The notes beneath the pieces are model-generated. The model did not search any database and was not told where the DNA came from. It was given only the letters and a program-made list of their open reading frames with translations. The position numbers and the translations under genes are program-made. Source: a virus. Taken from it: 64,000 nt of DNA. Shown here one piece after another: positions 45,117 through 53,672 of the stretch (positions within the stretch are counted from its first letter, which is position 1; the number at the start of each line of letters is the position of its first letter). The stretch spans positions 20,150 through 84,149 of IMG/VR virus record IMGVR_UViG_3300032331_002448, one strand, 5' to 3'.

Positions 45117-45176
45117 TGATCGTCTAAACTTCTGGAGGTTGATGGGTGCTGTCTTGCAGGAGCGGTACCTTTTTTT

Positions 45177-45243
45177 CCTCAGGCTGGTGCCAGCAACACG
45201 GCGAGGTGTTGTTGTTCAGGTTTGATTCCTGTTCTGGGGACCA
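45177..45243 (+). ncRNA. tRNA-like structure with encoded CCA (degenerate)
   Basis: Acceptor-like stem CCTCAGG (45177-45183) with TCTGGGG (45233-45239), seven pairs with two G-U, followed by A and CCA. A T-arm-like stem CAGG-TTTGATT-CCTG (45217-45231), an anticodon-arm-like stem CAACAC (45194-45199) with GTGTTG (45206-45211), but a D-arm reduced to a CTGG-TG-CCAG hairpin and a 6-nt anticodon loop. Not a standard tRNA; perhaps a decayed one or a mimic in the leader of the next gene. Confidence 0.4.
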
Positions 45244-45261
45244 CTCAACTTCTTGACTGTA

Positions 45262-46182
45262 ATGTCCGTTCTTGATCGTTACCGCAACACTGAAAAGTAC
45301 CAGGGAATCCTGCGTGACTTTTGCAATTGCCAAATCCTGAATGATAAGACCCAGTGTGGTCTTTTCTTGAAGGATAAAGTGTTGTCACGTATCGGTTGGA
45401 CGGGAACTCCTGATATGTTCCCTGACGCCGAAGAGTATTCTCACGTGTACAACAATGGCGACACTGACAAAGGTGTCTTCTTTAAGACCCCACGCATGGT
45501 AGTTCTTCATTGCGGGTTCCGCAAAGATGTAACCTTCATTGAAAACTCTGATAAAGGTGGCATTGAGGGTCTTTATCCCCGTGACTCCTACCTTTATGAC
45601 CAGTGGGAAGAGCAGAATCCTGGCAAGATGAGCCCTTACAAGCGCCGTCGCCTGATTCTCATGTACCTTGTTACTGAGAAAGGTACGCCCGTTCATAAGA
45701 AACCACTGCTTCTTTCTGTGCATGGTGGTGCCAGCAATCTGTTTACAGATGCTTACGGCACTTTCATTGAGCAGCTAGAGAGTGCTTTTGCTGAATGGTC
45801 AGGATCTAAGAGCAGCACTGGATTTGATCCCAAGCAAACTGCTGCTGCAATCTTTACTCCTACTTTTGCATCTCAACTCTACGGTGAAACCCAGAAGAGT
45901 TGGATTGCTTTCCCTAAGCAATGGGTTGTTCCTACTGCCAAAACGGTAGAGAAGTTCTTCCCTTCTACTGACGATGACATTGATTTCATCGAACAGGTTT
46001 GGGAAACCTGCCCACCTGAAGTGTATGCCAAATCTTTCTTTGAACAGACAAACAAAGAGATTGGTGTTCACGCAATCAAGGAAGGTCTTGATTTCAATCT
46101 GCCTCCTCTCCCCAGTTCTGGCTCTAGCTCCCGTGTTCTGATGGGTGCCAGGGACGCAGAAACTGGAGAAATCAGCTTCTGA
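45262..46182 (+). CDS. unknown conserved-type protein, 306 aa
   Basis: Start at MSVLDRYRNTEKYQGILRDF. Has CQILNDKTQCGLFLKDKVLS, FFKTPRMVVLHCG and an acidic middle part, a plan I know from cyanobacterial and cyanophage proteins of unknown role (DUF5895-like, by memory). The C-terminus is flexible (PPLPSSGSSSRVLMGARD). Lies between SSB and replication genes. Confidence 0.65.
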   Translation: MSVLDRYRNTEKYQGILRDFCNCQILNDKTQCGLFLKDKVLSRIGWTGTPDMFPDAEEYSHVYNNGDTDKGVFFKTPRMVVLHCGFRKDVTFIENSDKGGIEGLYPRDSYLYDQWEEQNPGKMSPYKRRRLILMYLVTEKGTPVHKKPLLLSVHGGASNLFTDAYGTFIEQLESAFAEWSGSKSSTGFDPKQTAAAIFTPTFASQLYGETQKSWIAFPKQWVVPTAKTVEKFFPSTDDDIDFIEQVWETCPPEVYAKSFFEQTNKEIGVHAIKEGLDFNLPPLPSSGSSSRVLMGARDAETGEISF

Positions 46183-46190
46183 TAACGTTT

Positions 46191-46217
46191 GGCCAGGTGT
46201 TATGCCTGGCCTTTTTT
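46191..46217 (+). terminator. terminator directly joined to a start codon
   Basis: GGCCAGG (46191-46197) pairs with CCTGGCC (46205-46211), then six T (46212-46217); ATG of the HicA-like gene is the next base (46218). Confidence 0.82.
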
Positions 46218-46406
46218 ATGGCTAACTCTAGTACAGAAATTAAAAAAGCTTTAAAAAAATACGGCTGGACCTTGGCAAGGACAGGATCCAAACATTACAT
46301 CTACACAAATGGAACGACCAACATTACTATTCCATTTGGTGACAAGATTTACAGCCGTAGTTACAAGCACATTCTTTTACAGATCAAAGGTAGAACTTTT
46401 TATTGA
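46218..46406 (+). CDS. HicA-like toxin, 62 aa
   Basis: Start at MANSSTEIKKALKKYGWTLA. EIKKALKKYGWTLARTGSKH and TNITIPFGDKIYSRSYKHIL match HicA (helix, Gly-Ser-x-His catalytic strand, P-x-G/H, final I-L-x-Q helix). HicA is an mRNA interferase with a double-stranded RNA-binding-like fold. No HicB antitoxin is adjacent. Its start codon immediately follows a terminator T-run, so expression should be very low. Confidence 0.75.
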   Translation: MANSSTEIKKALKKYGWTLARTGSKHYIYTNGTTNITIPFGDKIYSRSYKHILLQIKGRTFY

Positions 46407-46423
46407 CAAAAACCAAGTGATGT

Positions 46424-46666
46424 TTACTCTTCATAACGTGTACGAATTGTAGAGGATTCAAGATTAGCTAACCTCTTAACTAATCCTCTAATCATTGACT
46501 GCCGCATAACAGCTAGCTGGAGTAATTTAATTGCTCCGGCTTTTGCTTGTTCAATGTCAGTGACTGCATTAATTTCATTTGTCAGCTTAGTAATTAAGAA
46601 CTCATCCTCTAAGGTGCTTTCAAAATCATTAGGTCCAAATGGAACTTCAATTACATCAAAGGCCAT
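46424..46666 (-). CDS. small helical protein, 80 aa, minus strand
   Basis: Begins MAFDVIEVPFGPNDFESTLE; then a helical stretch (AGAIKLLQLAVMRQSMIRGL). The plan VPFGPxDxESTxxxEFLI...QLAVxRQxxIRGLVKRL resembles a short cyanophage protein family of unknown role. Isolated between two plus-strand genes. Confidence 0.72.
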   Translation of the reverse strand: MAFDVIEVPFGPNDFESTLEDEFLITKLTNEINAVTDIEQAKAGAIKLLQLAVMRQSMIRGLVKRLANLESSTIRTRYEE

Positions 46667-46766
46667 AGAAGCACTGCATGATGTTTACTTTAGCTTTGTG
46701 TAACTTGCTGCCAGTGGTCCCGAGCAGCTGCGGTAAGCTAGGGGCGTCCCTACCTTCCCCCTAACT

Positions 46767-46919
46767 ATGGCAAAAAAGACCTTCAGCGGCAGCGTTCATG
46801 CGCCAGGGCATCCCAAGCGGACGCGGATCGGCAACGGTCTGCGAACCCGTAACCGTGTTTGGACTGGCCGCACTAAACGGTCTAGTCCTCGCAAGGCTTA
46901 CCGGGGTCAGGGGCACTGA
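46767..46919 (+). CDS. very basic protein, 50 aa
   Basis: Begins MAKKTFSGSVHAPGHPKRTR and ends SPRKAYRGQGH. Rich in Arg, Lys and Gly with no acidic residue; the SGSVHAPG and YRGQG ends look like a short conserved family of cyanophages. Likely binds nucleic acid; could be disordered. Confidence 0.68.
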   Translation: MAKKTFSGSVHAPGHPKRTRIGNGLRTRNRVWTGRTKRSSPRKAYRGQGH

Positions 46920-46974
46920 TTGTTGGACCTAAGCACGTCTTTAAACTGCTTGTTTTGCACTTTACTTCACTGTA

Positions 46975-47859
46975 ATGACCGTACCTGAAAGCCAACTGAT
47001 CATTGAATCTGAACTGACAGAAGCTCAGAAGTTAATTTACGGACGACGCAGAATTGTTGAAGCTTTCTATCAGTCAAACCCTGAGAAATTCAAAGATCTT
47101 CAAGCAAAAGACATCCATTCAATCACTCTGCAGGATGATCTTGTTTCTTGTTCTCTGGGTGATGTTGACCTTTATGTCCTTCGCTCTGCAGTTATCAAGA
47201 ACTTCTGGGACCATAGAACCAGAACTCCTTCGTTTTTCAGCTACAAGGTATGGGGTCAGGCTCTGACTTCAATGCCATGGAAAGGCACACCTGTTGGTGC
47301 TCTTGATTATGGACACAGCTTTAGTCGTGATGCGCTAGAGCCAGTGCTTGGTCGTGCTCCTCGACTTGCAGTAGACAAAGATGGGGTGCAAAAGTTATAT
47401 TTTGTTGACGAAGAACAGGACATGTGCAGCTGTGAATCGTGGTCTCAAATGCACATTCACAAGGAGGATATCAAGAAAGAGTTTGAACAATTTAGTGGCA
47501 TTAAATTCTATCCTATTTGTAAACATCGTCAATGGGTTTCTGCTTATCGAACTTTGCATGTGTTAAAGCAAATGTCTGATAAAGAAGGCCTTGCTTATAA
47601 CCCTCGGCTTTGTGTCTTTCATTATGATCATGGACACAATTTAATTCAGTACCGTGTTACTTATGACGGTGCCAAGGCAAACGGGCAGTGGTTGCCCGCT
47701 GCAGGCTGGAAAGAACGGCAGGTGTATGACGCTGCTGGGATGCCTACAGGAGCCTGTTGGGAGGTGCTGACCTCTGCCTTGGCTCAGACTCCGCCCTTCA
47801 AGCTCGTGCCCTACTCCCAGGCAGTGGCTGGGATTATGAACGCTACACGCTCACGCTGA
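46975..47859 (+). CDS. SWIM-like zinc-finger protein, 294 aa
   Basis: MCSCESW (about residue 145) and PICKH (about residue 180) give the CxC...CxH pattern of SWIM zinc fingers, though the spacing is long. The rest is alpha/beta with many aromatic residues (VWGQALTSMPWKGTPVGALD). Leader TGTTTTGCACTT lies about 20 nt upstream. Possibly DNA-binding; function unknown. Confidence 0.62.
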   Translation: MTVPESQLIIESELTEAQKLIYGRRRIVEAFYQSNPEKFKDLQAKDIHSITLQDDLVSCSLGDVDLYVLRSAVIKNFWDHRTRTPSFFSYKVWGQALTSMPWKGTPVGALDYGHSFSRDALEPVLGRAPRLAVDKDGVQKLYFVDEEQDMCSCESWSQMHIHKEDIKKEFEQFSGIKFYPICKHRQWVSAYRTLHVLKQMSDKEGLAYNPRLCVFHYDHGHNLIQYRVTYDGAKANGQWLPAAGWKERQVYDAAGMPTGACWEVLTSALAQTPPFKLVPYSQAVAGIMNATRSR

Positions 47860-47890
47860 TTCTTTCTGTTCCTTTATTTAATTTTTTGAC

Positions 47891-48490
47891 ATGGCTGACA
47901 ACGCTTCCTTTCTTCAACTTTCCGAGTCAATTCAAAACATTCAATTCCTTAAAGATACTCCTGAGGTATCAGAGGATGAACGAAAAGAATTAGAGCAGTA
48001 TCTCAGTGATCTTGCTTCCAGGCAGGAGTCAAAGTTTGATGCAATCATTGGCATGATCAAAAAGTGCGATGGTTATATTGAGGCACTGCAGAATGAAGCA
48101 AATGAAATACAGGCAAACCTTGAATCTTGGAAAAAGAATAAACAGAATATGATTAACATCATCAAGTTTGCTTACCAGCAGAATCTAATTAGTAACAAAC
48201 CTACAGGCATTAAATATCAGGCAACTATTAAAAAGGTTAAACCACGGCTAGTTGATAATTTTGCTAACTGGGATGAGGTAGAACGTGCTGAGTTTGGCCT
48301 TAGGAAAACTATAATTGTAACTCGTGTAAAAGATGAAACAATTTTAGATATTAAACATGAAGAACTTCCCGATAAAGATAGGGTAAGGGAAGAGCTGGTT
48401 GCTGATTCAGGTTTGGCACCAGTGTCAGCTCAATTGATTCCAGGAGTTTCTTTTGTTTATGCGCGTCGCAAACGGTTGACGGCTAGTTAA
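47891..48490 (+). CDS. Gp157-like protein, 199 aa
   Basis: Long coiled coil (about 20-95: [40 protein letters not shown]) followed by [20 protein letters not shown] and [17 protein letters not shown]. This is the siphovirus Gp157 layout, a family proposed in Streptococcus phages to give phage resistance. Here probably a DNA replication or recombination accessory. Confidence 0.75.
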   Translation: MADNASFLQLSESIQNIQFLKDTPEVSEDERKELEQYLSDLASRQESKFDAIIGMIKKCDGYIEALQNEANEIQANLESWKKNKQNMINIIKFAYQQNLISNKPTGIKYQATIKKVKPRLVDNFANWDEVERAEFGLRKTIIVTRVKDETILDIKHEELPDKDRVREELVADSGLAPVSAQLIPGVSFVYARRKRLTAS

Positions 48491-48523
48491 ACTATTTATG
48501 ACCTTGACAAATTGCAATGAAAC

Positions 48524-49084
48524 ATGACTTACACTGATCAATTTGGTATTGGCGACATTGTTGTTAGAATTGGCGGCAGAAAGCCAGCTCAAATTGAACG
48601 TACCACTTGGCGTACTAAAGATTCTTACAATGGAACTCATTGGTATTGCAAATACCTTCCACCAGGGAAGGGCGGTTTTGAAACTTACGACGGCTTATTA
48701 AAACCTTACGACAACCCTGAGGAAACAATGTCTGAAACAAAAACGCTTTACTCTTTCAAAAAAGAAGATGGCACCATTGGTTATGGCAGTCACATCGGTA
48801 CTAACTCAAGTAACAACTACTTGATTGAGGAAAAAGGCACTGGAGAAATCCACGTCTTTAATGTTAAAGATCTGGAAGAAGTTCTTCCTTATACGTTCTC
48901 TGCAACTATCGCAGGCAAAGAAACGCACTATGTTTGCGCTCCAGATGCTGTAAAGAAAGGTGACTATCTTCTTTATACGTCAGGTAGTACGCCGCAAATT
49001 GCTGTGGTTACTGCTATTGATACAAAAAACAAAGCGGCACGTTCCAAGTTCCGTGGCAAACGCCTTTTGCTAGAGGACCTGTAA
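48524..49084 (+). CDS. unknown two-part protein, 186 aa
   Basis: Begins MTYTDQFGIGDIVVRIGGRK. First 65 residues form a KOW/SH3-like domain (GDIVVRI, GTHWYCKYLPPGKG). A second Met (MSETKTLYSFKKEDGTIGY, about residue 69) begins a second beta domain with its own possible start, so there could be two products. Function unknown. Confidence 0.66.
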   Translation: MTYTDQFGIGDIVVRIGGRKPAQIERTTWRTKDSYNGTHWYCKYLPPGKGGFETYDGLLKPYDNPEETMSETKTLYSFKKEDGTIGYGSHIGTNSSNNYLIEEKGTGEIHVFNVKDLEEVLPYTFSATIAGKETHYVCAPDAVKKGDYLLYTSGSTPQIAVVTAIDTKNKAARSKFRGKRLLLEDL

Positions 49085-49095
49085 TCTGCTAAGAT
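49067..49095 (+). promoter_or_regulatory. sigma-70-like promoter with extended -10
   Basis: TTGCTA (49067-49072), 17-nt spacer, TAAGAT (49090-49095) preceded by TGC. It sits over the stop of the 186-aa gene, ahead of the leader and TTG-start gene at 49184. Confidence 0.5.
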
Positions 49096-49107
49096 TGCAA
49101 AGACAGA

Positions 49108-49150
49108 GCTGAAACCTCTGTTGAGTCCTTGAGGCTCCTCACGTTTCAGC
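49108..49150 (+). promoter_or_regulatory. leader hairpin before the TTG-start gene
   Basis: GCTGAAAC (49108-49115) pairs with GTTTCAGC (49143-49150). Downstream, the palindrome CCGGTACCGG (about 49163-49172) partly covers the GGAGG ribosome site of the next gene, so initiation may be controlled by folding. Confidence 0.5.
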
Positions 49151-49183
49151 CTTCACGTTCTTCCGGTACCGGAGGGGTCGCGC

Positions 49184-49720
49184 TTGTTAGCCTCATTGAC
49201 AAGCTCATCAGGGATGGAACCTGAACATACAGGGCAGTCAGCTTCCAAACCTGACGTAAGCCCCGCCCCCTTCAAGCCTCCTAACAGTGCTCAAACAGAA
49301 GGGGTTCTGGCGCCTAGACTGGAAGTCGTTGAGCCCATAGCTCAGAAGATCCGTTCGATTCGGATAGGCGCCCTTGATTTGTGTAGAAATATGAAGATTC
49401 ATTGGGCGCTGGCGGCAGCTGCTTTATTTTTGTGGAGCCTCTTTGGTTTCTTTGTGTCTGAAGCAAATCTTAATGTTGACCCTCAGGCGCCAGAGCCTGC
49501 TAAGGTTTATCCAATCTACGGGTACAGCAAAATTGAACAGTGTACTTCAGCTTCTAAAGTTAAAAAGAAAGGGGTTCGCTGTTGGGAAGTTGAAATTGTT
49601 GACGACAATATTCCCATCACTAACGAGCTTATGGAAGCCCTTCAATGGAAAGAAGATGATGTAATCGAATGGCAAGTAACTGAAGACGGTTTCCTTTCTT
49701 TCAAGCGAGCTGAAAAGTAA
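49184..49720 (+). CDS. single-helix membrane protein, 178 aa (TTG start)
   Basis: TTG at 49184 is chosen because GGAGG lies 8 nt upstream; the ATG ten codons in (49214) has none. Residues 1-65 polar and Pro-rich, residues 70-88 membrane helix (IHWALAAAALFLWSLFGFFV), then a periplasmic or cytoplasmic beta domain with Cys pairs (EQCTSASK, GVRCWEVE). Function unknown. Confidence 0.66.
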   Translation: MLASLTSSSGMEPEHTGQSASKPDVSPAPFKPPNSAQTEGVLAPRLEVVEPIAQKIRSIRIGALDLCRNMKIHWALAAAALFLWSLFGFFVSEANLNVDPQAPEPAKVYPIYGYSKIEQCTSASKVKKKGVRCWEVEIVDDNIPITNELMEALQWKEDDVIEWQVTEDGFLSFKRAEK

Positions 49721-49896
49721 TGGACTTAAAAACAATTAAAGAGTCCCTAATTCGTAGGCTTGCTGTTAATTATGTTTCCTATTTAGGGCAACAACAACAA
49801 AACAGAGTTACAGATGATTGGTGCGAAGGTTATTTTCAAGCCAAGAAAGATGCTGAAAACTTTTTAAAACAAATCGAGGTATTTGATCGTGAGTAA
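49720..49896 (+). CDS. small helical protein, 58 aa
   Basis: TAATG overlap with the previous gene. Begins MDLKTIKESLIRRLAVNYVS; polar, helical, ending FLKQIEVFDRE. Function unknown. Confidence 0.66.
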   Translation: MDLKTIKESLIRRLAVNYVSYLGQQQQNRVTDDWCEGYFQAKKDAENFLKQIEVFDRE

Positions 49897-50083
49897 CAAC
49901 ACTTCTTCTGATGGTGGCATTGGTTTTTGCGGTGCATTAACTATTCTTTTTATTGGATTAAAACTTGGCCATGTAATTGATTGGCCTTGGATTTGGGTGC
50001 TTGCTCCTACATGGATTACACTCTTAATTGCCTTTGCGTTTATTGCAACTGCTGGTATTATTATTTATCTTAAAAATAAATGA
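49889..50083 (+). CDS. two-helix membrane protein, 64 aa (GTG start)
   Basis: Starts at GTG 49889 inside the previous gene. GIGFCGALTILFIGLKLGHV then VIDWPWIWVLAPTWI and a second helix match the small phage 'transmembrane Fragile-X-F' family (Gly-rich helix, IDWSWWWVLAPxWI). Possibly a holin or membrane modifier. Confidence 0.78.
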   Translation: MSNNTSSDGGIGFCGALTILFIGLKLGHVIDWPWIWVLAPTWITLLIAFAFIATAGIIIYLKNK

Positions 50084-50110
50084 ACTAAACTGGCAAAGTG
50101 TTTATTTGAA

Positions 50111-51985
50111 TTAACGACGTTGGAAAAATGTTGACAGCATTCCAGGAAGGGTACTTCCTGGGATTTGCCCTGGGAGTTGTCTTAAATAATCTCCAGCTCC
50201 TTTAGCTGCTTCGCTGAATCCAAACTCAAGTCGAGATGGATTAAACCGTTGCTTTGCTAGTTCTAATCCTTTTTGCAACGGGTTAAGGCTAATCTGTCGT
50301 AAATGTTCTGTTCGTTGTGTAGGTGTCATTTGAGTAATTGTTTGTGGCGTATAATTTGGTTGTAAACTTTGGCGATAACCAGGGCTTGCTACTCCAGTGC
50401 GACGGCGTACTCCTAAAGCTTGTTCCCATTTAGATTGCAGTCCTTCTCCAGTCTGATGTTCCACAACTCTGTTAAGAGCTTGTGCGCCACGAATTGCAAG
50501 CATTCCACCGGCAACGCCTGTTGTTAACGGATTTAAAGCAGCTGCTGCTTGAGGCGCTAAAGCTGTTGCTGTTCCAATGGCGGCAGCTGTCGGAAGTCCT
50601 CTTGCAAAATCTCCTGCCATTTGTTGAGCACCTTGTACTGGTTTGTTTGCATAGAAAGAATCAATTGCTTCTGGAGAAGGAATTAAGTCTGCTGCGCCAG
50701 GAAGAATTGATGCTTTAATTCCTTGTCTTGCTCGATAAATAGGAGAGTCAGTAGTAAGAACAGGTTTTGTAAAGTCAACACGATTTGTTCTTTCAAGCAA
50801 CCCTAAAGGATTGTTTCTTAAAGCAGAAACATCTTGTGTTTCTGGCATGTTATAAATTGTTCTAATTAAAGAATCTTTTAGACTCCCAGGATCAAATTCA
50901 CGTGTACCAGCAGCACTGCTTTCCCAAGTAGTTGGTCCAACACGTGTACTAAGAATCCCAAGTAGATCAGAAGTAAGTGCGCCTTTTGTAAGCATTCGAT
51001 AGGCTCTTGCTCGTGGTCCTTTACTGCCTCCCATTGGACTTGCTGTAACGTCAGAACCTACAGGAACATCTTCTAAAGCTTGCCCTAATGTGTAATGTAA
51101 CGCGGGAGAAAGCAAAGGGTCACGAATAGCTCCAGGTTTTTTTGATTCATATCCTTCTGGTCCTTTAAAGTAAATATCGTGACTGCTAGGGTTTCCTTGA
51201 TTGGCTGGAACGATAGAAGAAGAAACTCTAGAACCAAAAGGAGATTCGTATGTAACAGTTTTTCGTTTGTCTCCAACTGTAACAGGTTCAAAATCTCTTA
51301 AAAATTCTGCGCCTCTTGCATTAAGAAATTGACCAGGTTGAAGTCGGCTTTCAGGAGAAACTACTGGATTGCGTAACTTTAAAGGCTCAGCAATAAAATC
51401 TGGAAATTTAAACTTATCTAAAAATTCTTTTCCTTTTTGTTTAGCTAAAGGAGAAATAACAGATGGATCAATTTGAAACCTATCCTTAAAATCTTCTGCT
51501 TCTGCGCGATCGGCAAAAGTTGTGTTTCTGTCTAAATAATGCCTCCAATAAGATTCTCGTCTTGAATCAAAATTATTTTCTTTTGCTAAACTAGCTGCAC
51601 TCCCTATTGCATTGGAGACATTCCTAGTAATTTCTCGTGGATTTTCTGTATCAGGAAGTTGATTTACTCGATTAATAGTATCCGCTAATATGTTGGTATT
51701 TACGTCTTTAAAATTCTTTATGTAATTTTGCAGTCCTTCTTTGAAAGAAGTTACCGGAGGATTTTGCTCATACGGATTTAGAATCCTATTTAGGTAATCA
51801 GGAGAAACCTGGGAAGTCTGATTAGGAATACTATATGCTGGAGTTCTTTGTGGTAACTCACTTTGATTTTCTGATTCTAGCTGCGACTGCACTCTCTGCG
51901 ACTGCACTCTTGCCCAATTTTCGTAATCATTATCATTAAATTCTAGTTCTGGTCCTCCACCCCTAGAAAGACGAGTATAAGGCAT
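50111..51985 (-). CDS. virion protein with Gly/Ala hydrophobic segment, 624 aa
   Basis: Begins MPYTRLSRGGGPELEFNDND. Polar, Asn/Arg-rich body, with RVQSQ repeated near residue 30 and one Ala/Gly segment near residues 470-505 (TAAAIGTATALAPQAAAALN). Same plan as the 454-aa and 1090-aa late proteins, so probably a further internal virion protein although it lies outside the main late block. Confidence 0.66.
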   Translation of the reverse strand: MPYTRLSRGGGPELEFNDNDYENWARVQSQRVQSQLESENQSELPQRTPAYSIPNQTSQVSPDYLNRILNPYEQNPPVTSFKEGLQNYIKNFKDVNTNILADTINRVNQLPDTENPREITRNVSNAIGSAASLAKENNFDSRRESYWRHYLDRNTTFADRAEAEDFKDRFQIDPSVISPLAKQKGKEFLDKFKFPDFIAEPLKLRNPVVSPESRLQPGQFLNARGAEFLRDFEPVTVGDKRKTVTYESPFGSRVSSSIVPANQGNPSSHDIYFKGPEGYESKKPGAIRDPLLSPALHYTLGQALEDVPVGSDVTASPMGGSKGPRARAYRMLTKGALTSDLLGILSTRVGPTTWESSAAGTREFDPGSLKDSLIRTIYNMPETQDVSALRNNPLGLLERTNRVDFTKPVLTTDSPIYRARQGIKASILPGAADLIPSPEAIDSFYANKPVQGAQQMAGDFARGLPTAAAIGTATALAPQAAAALNPLTTGVAGGMLAIRGAQALNRVVEHQTGEGLQSKWEQALGVRRRTGVASPGYRQSLQPNYTPQTITQMTPTQRTEHLRQISLNPLQKGLELAKQRFNPSRLEFGFSEAAKGAGDYLRQLPGQIPGSTLPGMLSTFFQRR

Positions 51986-52006
51986 TTTTTTTCTTTTTTT
52001 ACTATT

Positions 52007-53311
52007 CTACCTGCTAATCTCTTCCCAGTCCATTGCAGCATAGATGTTGGTATTAGTTGCATTAGATGCTGCTACAAGCGTAGTTTCAAACGGAGTGCTA
52101 GTAAATGTGTTGCGTTCTAACTGAAACTTAAACAAAGCTTCTTTAAGAATGTCTACAGCACTTACTGCTTGGTTTGATGCACTGATAAATCCTTGGGCTA
52201 AGATGCGTCCTCCTGTAAAGCTGGTTCCTGTAATGTTGTACTCAACAGCTGAGTCAGTACCAGCACTTACCCATGTGCCTCCAGTGGTTGCACCAGATGC
52301 AACAAGCTGCCAATTGTAGTTAGCATTATTGGTAATCCCCATAATGGATAGTGCAGTAATAATTGCAATTGCATCTAATCTATTGGGAGATGTTTTTAAT
52401 CTAAGAGAAACAATTGGGTAATAAGTACCTGCAAGAGTTAAGTTTTTTGGTGTTGTAATTGGTGTGGCAACTCCTTGTTGAGCGCCACGCAGTTCATAGC
52501 CTCCTTCTGATAAAACAGTAGAGCAAATTTGTTTTAGTGTGCTGTTGCTAGCAGTTGCTCCTGTATTCTCAATCTCATAACGCAATGGCAAAGATGCTGT
52601 TGTAATGTATGTTGAAGTAATTAGGTTTGCATGTTCAAATTCATGGCAAAGAATAAACTTACCATCAATAACAAACCCTAAACGTACAGTGCCAAGGCCC
52701 AACCACTCAATGTCCATCCAAAGGATCTGAGCTTTGGTAATATCAAGTTGGATGCCAGATGGCCCTGACCCATCCATTGGGTCAATGTTCCAGGCTGACT
52801 GTGCAGCTTTTGTTTCTGCTAAAACGCCACTAACTGAACTGCGTTCAACAAAAGAAAGCAAAGTTCCATCAAGCTCCAGGTACATGCCATTAGCGTCTCC
52901 GTAATACCCAACACGTTGTCTAAGGTTGGCTTTTGCAGAACCAAAAACAAATGTTGTCATTATCAGCAGTGACTTGCCTGGCTGGTAAGAAAAAACTTTT
53001 GTTGTTTCTCGATAGACCTTGGAGCCTGACGTAGTAGTGGTTGTCAGGTTAACCAAGCCTTCATTTACACTAAAGGTTGCTGCACCGCCAGATGCTGTCA
53101 GTGTGTCCCAAAGTCCGTTGTCTCGATACCGATGACTGGAATCAAACAACGTAAGCGGATTGGAAACCCGTTGCCTACCAAAAGCATCCAGTGATGTTGG
53201 TTTAATGCCTGCGCCAGGATCAGTTGTTACTTTGACAGGAACATTATCGTAATTCTTGACTTGAACAACTTCGTACCGCAGGTCATCACTAGGATCAATA
53301 ATGGTTGCCAC
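52007..53311 (-). CDS. fibre-type structural protein, 434 aa
   Basis: Beta-rich, Thr/Ser/Gly-rich without Cys clusters. Begins MATIIDPSDDLRYEVVQVKN; residues 45-60 (AFGRQRVSNPLTLFDSSHRY) resemble a motif of head or tail fibre proteins in cyanophages. The rest looks like a jelly-roll domain. Own extended -10 promoter. Likely a head fibre or tail appendage. Confidence 0.68.
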   Translation of the reverse strand: MATIIDPSDDLRYEVVQVKNYDNVPVKVTTDPGAGIKPTSLDAFGRQRVSNPLTLFDSSHRYRDNGLWDTLTASGGAATFSVNEGLVNLTTTTTSGSKVYRETTKVFSYQPGKSLLIMTTFVFGSAKANLRQRVGYYGDANGMYLELDGTLLSFVERSSVSGVLAETKAAQSAWNIDPMDGSGPSGIQLDITKAQILWMDIEWLGLGTVRLGFVIDGKFILCHEFEHANLITSTYITTASLPLRYEIENTGATASNSTLKQICSTVLSEGGYELRGAQQGVATPITTPKNLTLAGTYYPIVSLRLKTSPNRLDAIAIITALSIMGITNNANYNWQLVASGATTGGTWVSAGTDSAVEYNITGTSFTGGRILAQGFISASNQAVSAVDILKEALFKFQLERNTFTSTPFETTLVAASNATNTNIYAAMDWEEISR

Positions 53312-53354
53312 TAATTTTTGTTCTCTTTTTATTTAGTGTAGCTGGTTGCACTAC

Positions 53355-53360
53355 GGTATA
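53355..53360 (-). promoter_or_regulatory. extended -10 promoter candidate for the fibre gene
   Basis: Minus strand reads TTAACCTTGTTATACCG. The TTAACCTTG flank is the same as ahead of the 388-aa gene. Confidence 0.45.
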
Positions 53361-53398
53361 ACAAGGTTAAGCTCTTAAGGTAGTAAATATTTTGTTCC

Positions 53399-53653
53399 AT
53401 GAAACCTCGGAATTGGAACTCCCGTCGGATTACCTACAAGGGTCAGGCATCTGAAATCCTTGAGCCAATCGTTTTTGAAGGCTACACAATTAAAGTTCTG
53501 CGCCACGGGAATACAGGTCACATCCTTTATTACGCGCCACGGCTGGAGGATCTTGAACCTTGTTGGACTATGGACCTTACTACTGCCCAGAATGGTGTTC
53601 TGAAATTCAATGAACAACAAACAGGTAGTAGTGATCTACAATCGGTTAAGTAA
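53399..53653 (+). CDS. unknown beta-rich protein, 84 aa
   Basis: Begins MKPRNWNSRRITYKGQASEI. Beta-rich (PIVFEGYTIKVLRHGNTGHI). Divergent to the fibre gene. Function unknown. Confidence 0.7.
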   Translation: MKPRNWNSRRITYKGQASEILEPIVFEGYTIKVLRHGNTGHILYYAPRLEDLEPCWTMDLTTAQNGVLKFNEQQTGSSDLQSVK

Positions 53654-53672
53654 TTAGCTATAGATAGGACCA

